Of a stretch of 64,000 bases of DNA, positions 59,076 through 64,000 are shown piece after piece. Position 1 is the first letter of the stretch; each line of letters opens with the position of its first letter. A model generated the notes under the pieces. The model saw only the letters and a list, made by a program, of their open reading frames with translations. It ran no database searches and had not been told where the DNA came from. A program made the position numbers and the translations under genes. The stretch is taken from contig OY727096.1 of NCBI GenBank assembly GCA_963402885.1, positions 10,645,820 through 10,709,819 on the forward strand. Direction: 5' to 3'. This DNA comes from Antedon bifida (lineage: Eukaryota; Echinodermata; Crinoidea; Comatulida; Antedonidae).

Positions 59076-62000
59076 ACCTGTTTTCCCTTACTGAAATTAG
59101 ATACTCAAATTATAATATAGATTATAACCATAACCTAGGGTAACCGTTCTAAACATCTGAATACAATAAATTGCCAGCATTCTTTGTATTATGCAACAAT
59201 AATATACCCTGGAGTCAATAGTGTGCAATCAACTATAACAAAATCTAATAATAATAGGTTTCAGCATAGTTTGTATTAATTATAAAAGACATATGTGTGT
59301 GTTTGTTGTGTTGTATGTTTTCTCCTTGCAAACAGTCTATATGGTACCCTCTTTATTATTTTGGAAGTATAGCTATAGTAAGCCTATAATTATACAGGTA
59401 AGTTTAGACATTGTTTTAGACAAAATTAGATAAACTAAACAGTATCTCTAGGTTGTGCAACACAGTTGGTTTTACTGCAAAGATATGAAGCTTCGGCGTA
59501 ACTAGCTGGCAACGTGTAACCAGTGTAAACGGAACTAGATTATGGGTGGGATGCGATAGTCCGCAGTAGATTAATAAAAATAGGTGGTAGTGTAAACACG
59601 GTTTATTAAACCATTTTTTTATTTTGGTTGGTGATCATGGTACACCATGACTGAGTTATTAAACACTGTGAATAATGTACGGACATGTTGGAAGTTATAT
59701 GCTATAAATGAATGTATTGTATGTTGTCTTCCCATGACGCCTAGTTCCACGTGCCATATGCTTTTTTGTCTGAGAAATATAGACGGGCCATTTATTTCAT
59801 ATTTTAATAAAGAATTTTGTGAACAATCCTATGAGAGCCCAAGACTACAACAAAAACCACCCTGGTGGTATGATGTCATTGTAAGCCAAACAAAGCTGAG
59901 CTTTCCCGTGATCGGCAGACATCATGGTTGATTGATTTTGAATTCTGTTTTTTTCGGGCCGCCCCTCTATGCAGCTATATTCCCAGCGGACATACTCATT
60001 AAGAAGCTTTATCAACGCGAAAGCTATATATGTACGACTGACATTTTTGGAATTTTGTAAACTCGACTAATTTGTAGGTCTATGAGGGCTCACGGTTGAA
60101 CTATTTTGGATTTTTGCCCTTTGATTGGTTGACGCGAATCAACACACTGCGGAAGAATTTTCTCAGGTGTCCCGTGAAGTCACGTTGTCTCTGGGGACTT
60201 GTACTGTCCAACACACGGGAAAATAATGTACGCCCTATTGAAATTATTTAAATGAGGTTAAATATACACTCTTTTAAACGTTATAAAGGGAAAACGCACG
60301 GGGCTGTACTCAATTTTCTTCAAAAAACCTGAGGTCCATGTATTTCTAAAATGTTCTTGTTGATATAAAGTTTGCGGTACACCACGTGTATTATTAGTGA
60401 CATTTGGCTCTTTATTCAAGAAGAATCTTCATCGACAGTAAACCATGCCATAGTTTCTGGCCAGTTTACATTTCACAACCCAGTCTGGACACATGGTCTA
60501 TGTTTGGCCAGTCCACACCCAACTTTGAGACAATGCTATTGTTTTTTTTTAGCTTGTCTCACCTTGCTGTTCACACCTATCAGAAACTATGCTCTTCTAT
60601 TTTGAAGTCTGTTTTTTTCGGGCCGCCCCTCTATGCAGCTATATTCCCAGAGGACATACTCATTAAGAAGCTTTATCAACGCGAAAGCTATATATCTACA
60701 CCTGACATTTTTGGAATTTTGTAAACTCGACTAATTTGTAGGTCTATGAGGGCTCACGGTTGAACTATTTTGGATTCTCGCCCTTTGAAACCTGTTTTCC
60801 CTTACTGAAATTAGATACTCAAATTATATTATAACCATAACCTAGGGTAACCGTTCTAAACATCTGAATACAATAAATTGCCAGCATTCTTTGTATTATG
60901 CAACAATAATATACACTGGAGTCAATAGTGTGCAAAATCAACTATAACAAAATCTAATAATAATAGAAGTTTCAGCATAGTTTGTATTAATTATAAAAGA
61001 CATATGTGTGTGTTTGTTGTGTTGCATGTTTTCTCCTTGCAATTAGTCTATATGGTACCCTCTTTATTATTTTAGAAGTATAGCTATAGTAAGCCTATAA
61101 TTATACAGGTAAGTTTAGACATTTTTTAGACAAAATTAGATAAAACTAAACGGTATAATAGGTTGTGCAACACAGTTGGTTTTACTGCAAAGATGAAGCT
61201 TCGGCGTAACTGTCAATGTGTAACCAGTGTAAACGGAACTAGATTATGGTGGGATGCGATAGTCCGCAGTAGATTTATAAAATAGGTGGTAGTGTGAACA
61301 TGGTTTATTAAACAAATGTTTCAGTTTGGTTGGTGATCATGGTACACCATGACTGGGCTATTAAACACTGTGAATAATGTACAGCATGTTGGAAGTTATA
61401 TGCTATAAATGAATGTATTGTATGTTGTCTTCCCATGACGCCTAGTTCCACGTGCCATATGCTTTTTTGTCTGAGAAATATAGACGGGCCATTTATTTCA
61501 TATTTTAATAAAGAATTTTGTGAACAATCCTATGAGAGCCCAAGACTACAACAAAAACCACCCTGGTGGTATGATGTCATTGTAAGCCAAACAAAGCTGA
61601 GCTTTCCCGTGATCGGCAGACATCATGGTTGATTGATTTTGAATTCTGTTTTTTTCGGGCCGCCCCTCTATGCAGCTATATTCCCAGCGGACATACTCAT
61701 TAAGAAGCTTTATCAACGCGAAAGCTATATATGTACGACTGACATTTTTGGAATTTTGTAAACTCGACTAATTTGTAGGTCTATGAGGGCTCACGGTTGA
61801 ACTATTTTGGATTTTTGCCCTTTGATTGGTTGACGCGAATCAACACACTGCGGAAGAATTTTCTCAGGTGTCCCGTGAAGTCACGTTGTCTCTGGGGACT
61901 TGTACTGTCCAACACACGGGAAAATAATGTACGCCCTATTGAAATTATTTAAATGAGGTTAAATATACACTCTTTTAAACGTTATAAAGGGAAAACGCAC

Positions 62001-63273
62001 GGGGCTGTACTCAATTTTCTTCAAAAAACCTGAGGTCCATGTATTTCTAAAATGTTCTTGTTGATATAAAGTTTGCGGTACACCACGTGTATTATTAGTG
62101 ACATTTGGCTCTTTATTCAAGAAGAATCTTCATCGACAGTAAACCATGCCATAGTTTCTGGCCAGTTTACATTTCACAACCCAGTCTGGACACATGGTCT
62201 ATGTTTGGCCAGTCCACACCCAACTTTGAGACAATGCTATTGTTTTTTTTTAGCTTGTCTCACCTTGCTGTTCACACCTATCAGAAACTATGCTCTTCTA
62301 TTTTGAAGTCTGTTTTTTTCGGGCCGCCCCTCTATGCAGCTATATCCCCAGAGGACATACTCATTAAGAAGCTTTATCAACGCGAAAGCTATATATCTAC
62401 ACCTGACATTTTTGGAATTTTGTAAACTCGACTAATTTGTAGGTCTATGAGGGCTCACGGTTGAACTATTTTGGATTCTCGCCCTTTGAAACCTGTTTTC
62501 CCTTACTGAAATTAGATACTCAAATTATATTATAACCATAACCTAGGGTAACCGTTCTAAACATCTGAATACAATAAATTGCCAGCATTCTTTGTATTAT
62601 GCAACAATAATATACACTGGAGTCAATAGTGTGCAAAATCAACTATAACAAAATCTAATAATAATAGAAGTTTCAGCATAGTTTGTATTAATTATAAAAG
62701 ACATATGTGTGTGTTTGTTGTGTTGCATGTTTTCTCCTTGCAATTAGTCTATATGGTACCCTCTTTATTATTTTAGAAGTATAGCTATAGTAAGCCTATA
62801 ATTATACAGGTAAGTTTAGACATTTTTTAGACAAAATTAGATAAAACTAAACGGTATAATAGGTTGTGCAACACAGTTGGTTTTACTGCAAAGATGAAGC
62901 TTCGGCGTAACTGTCAATGTGTAACCAGTGTAAACGGAACTAGATTATGGTGGGATGCGATAGTCCGCAGTAGATTTATAAAATAGGTGGTAGTGTGAAC
63001 ATGGTTTATTAAACAAATGTTTCAGTTTGGTTGGTGATCATGGTACACCATGACTGGGCTATTAAACACTGTGAATAATGTACAGCATGTTGGAAGTTAT
63101 ATGCTATATAAATAAATGAATGTATTGTATGACTGTATGTTGTCTTCCCACGACGCCTAGTTCCACGTGTCATGCTTTTTTATCTGAGAAATATAGAAGG
63201 TCCATTTGTTTCATATTTTAATAACGAATTTTGTGAACATTCCTATGAGAGCTCAAGACTACAACAAAAACCA
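59076..63273. repeat. tandem array of a 1.7-kb unit, about 2.5 copies
   Basis: Units start ACCTGTTTTCCCTTACTG at 59076, 60790 and 62491; the third stops at about 63273. Within each full unit a segment of about 175 bp (about 59945..60120 and 60605..60786 in unit 1), starting TGTTTTTTTCGGGCCGCCCC, is itself repeated directly. Open frames inside are copied unchanged with the DNA and encode nothing I recognise. Function unknown; possibly a young satellite. Confidence 0.9.
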
Positions 63274-63279
63274 ATAGGT

Positions 63280-63960
63280 GTTGTGAATTTTGTCCAAGAT
63301 GGGGAAATTTCTGTCCAGAATGGGGAAATATTTTGTCCAGAATAAGGACAAAAGCGATAAATGGCGCTATAATCGTGTCCAAGATGGGGAAGCTGTCCAA
63401 TATAGAGAAATCCGATTTGTCCAAAATGGGGAAATTTCTGTCCAAGATGGGGAAGTGGTGGCGCTATATCGTGTCCAAAATGGGGAAATTTCTGTCCAGG
63501 ATGGGGAAGTGGTGGCGCTATATCGTGTCCAAAATGGGGAAATTTCTGTCCAGGATGGGAAAGTGGTGGCGCTATATCGTGTCCAAAATGGGAAAATTTC
63601 TGTCCCGGATGGGGAAATGCTGTGCCAAAAATAGAGGAGCTGTCTAATATAGAGAAATCCGATTTGTCCAAAATGAAGAAATTTCTGTCCAGAATGGGGA
63701 AATACTGTGTCTAAAATAGGGAAGCTGTCCAATATAGAGAAATCCGATTTGTCCAAAATGGGGAAATTTCTGTCCAGGATGGGGAAGTGCTGTGTCAAAA
63801 ATAAGGAAGCTGTCCAATATAGATAAATCCGATTTGTCCAAAATTGGGAAATTTCTGTCCAGGATTGGGAAATTTTTAGCAGAAAAATATAATTTTGACA
63901 CATTTCTCCAGAATAGAGAAGTGCTGTGTCCAAATTAGAGAAACTACAGTATCCAAGGCC
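63280..63960. repeat. 54-bp minisatellite with longer variant units
   Basis: The core TGTCCA(A/G)(A/G)ATGGGGAAATTTC recurs throughout; in 63435..63600 the unit is 54 bp (with GTGGTGGCGCTATATCGTGT), and elsewhere it alternates with CTGTCCAATATAGAGAAATC blocks. Because 54 is divisible by 3, several frames on both strands stay open (18-residue repeats), which explains the overlapping open frames; none is likely to be a gene. Confidence 0.9.
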
Positions 63961-64000
63961 TAATAAATTCGATTTTTCCGAATTGTATAAAAGAGAAACT

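Noticed and set aside
59647-62425. Duplicated open frames in the 1.7-kb repeat
   Set aside because: They copy with the DNA; no domain, and the surrounding non-coding DNA is just as conserved.
63243-63933. Overlapping minus- and plus-strand repeat proteins
   Set aside because: They arise because the minisatellite period is a multiple of three; no start context, splice sites or domain.

Overview
This is AT-rich genomic DNA from an invertebrate animal. Coding exons are small and separated by long GT-AG introns, and most of the rest is transposable elements and their debris. The frequent TAGGCCTA-type words, the phase-2 LRR exons of about 72 nt and the deuterostome-like receptor architecture suggest an echinoderm or a close relative. 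That placement is inference. No prokaryotic gene organisation is visible.

Host genes. Two receptor genes on the minus strand can be followed exon by exon. A leucine-rich-repeat (LRR) gene starts at 16080 with a signal peptide and LRRNT cap and runs down to about 3191 in twelve exons; one exon (4256..4323) is a base out of frame. A Cys-rich exon at 2531..2674 may continue it. A complete five-exon gene for a C-type-lectin-like single-pass receptor (311 aa, two YxxV tail motifs) occupies 24346..34077. Isolated, weakly supported exons lie at 48258 (+), 49304 (+), 53253 (-), 53853 (-), 55859 (-) and 56075 (-).

Mobile DNA. (1) A Helitron-like non-autonomous family has five copies (7154, about 16755, 18038, 23110, 34303). 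One carries a tandem tRNA-derived SINE-like insertion flanked by 13-bp direct repeats. (2) A Penelope-like element (PLE) on the plus strand (40251..47740) has direct terminal repeats, reverse transcriptase, a GIY-YIG endonuclease and a hammerhead-ribozyme-like motif. A 4.2-kb Sola-like DNA transposon (42791..46989), with 4-bp target duplications and a five-exon transposase gene, is inserted between the two PLE domains. (3) A partial inverted PLE copy (27455..30465) sits in the lectin gene's large intron. Both PLE copies are joined to tandem arrays of a roughly 364-370 bp unit carrying a tRNA-like sequence. (4) A separate, well-formed hammerhead-like motif lies at 37839..37882. (5) LINE fragments, several TIR or MITE-like elements and a short gag-like fossil make up the rest.

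Satellites and duplications. There is a 756-bp tandem duplication at 32000..33510, an almost identical 1701-bp tandem duplication inside 59076..63273, a 54-bp minisatellite at 63280..63960 and a 24-bp one at 21516..21660. Several near-perfect palindromes lie at 1592, 12537, 32996 and 50530.

All calls come from reading the sequence; no database search or folding was run. Family names rest on remembered motifs.
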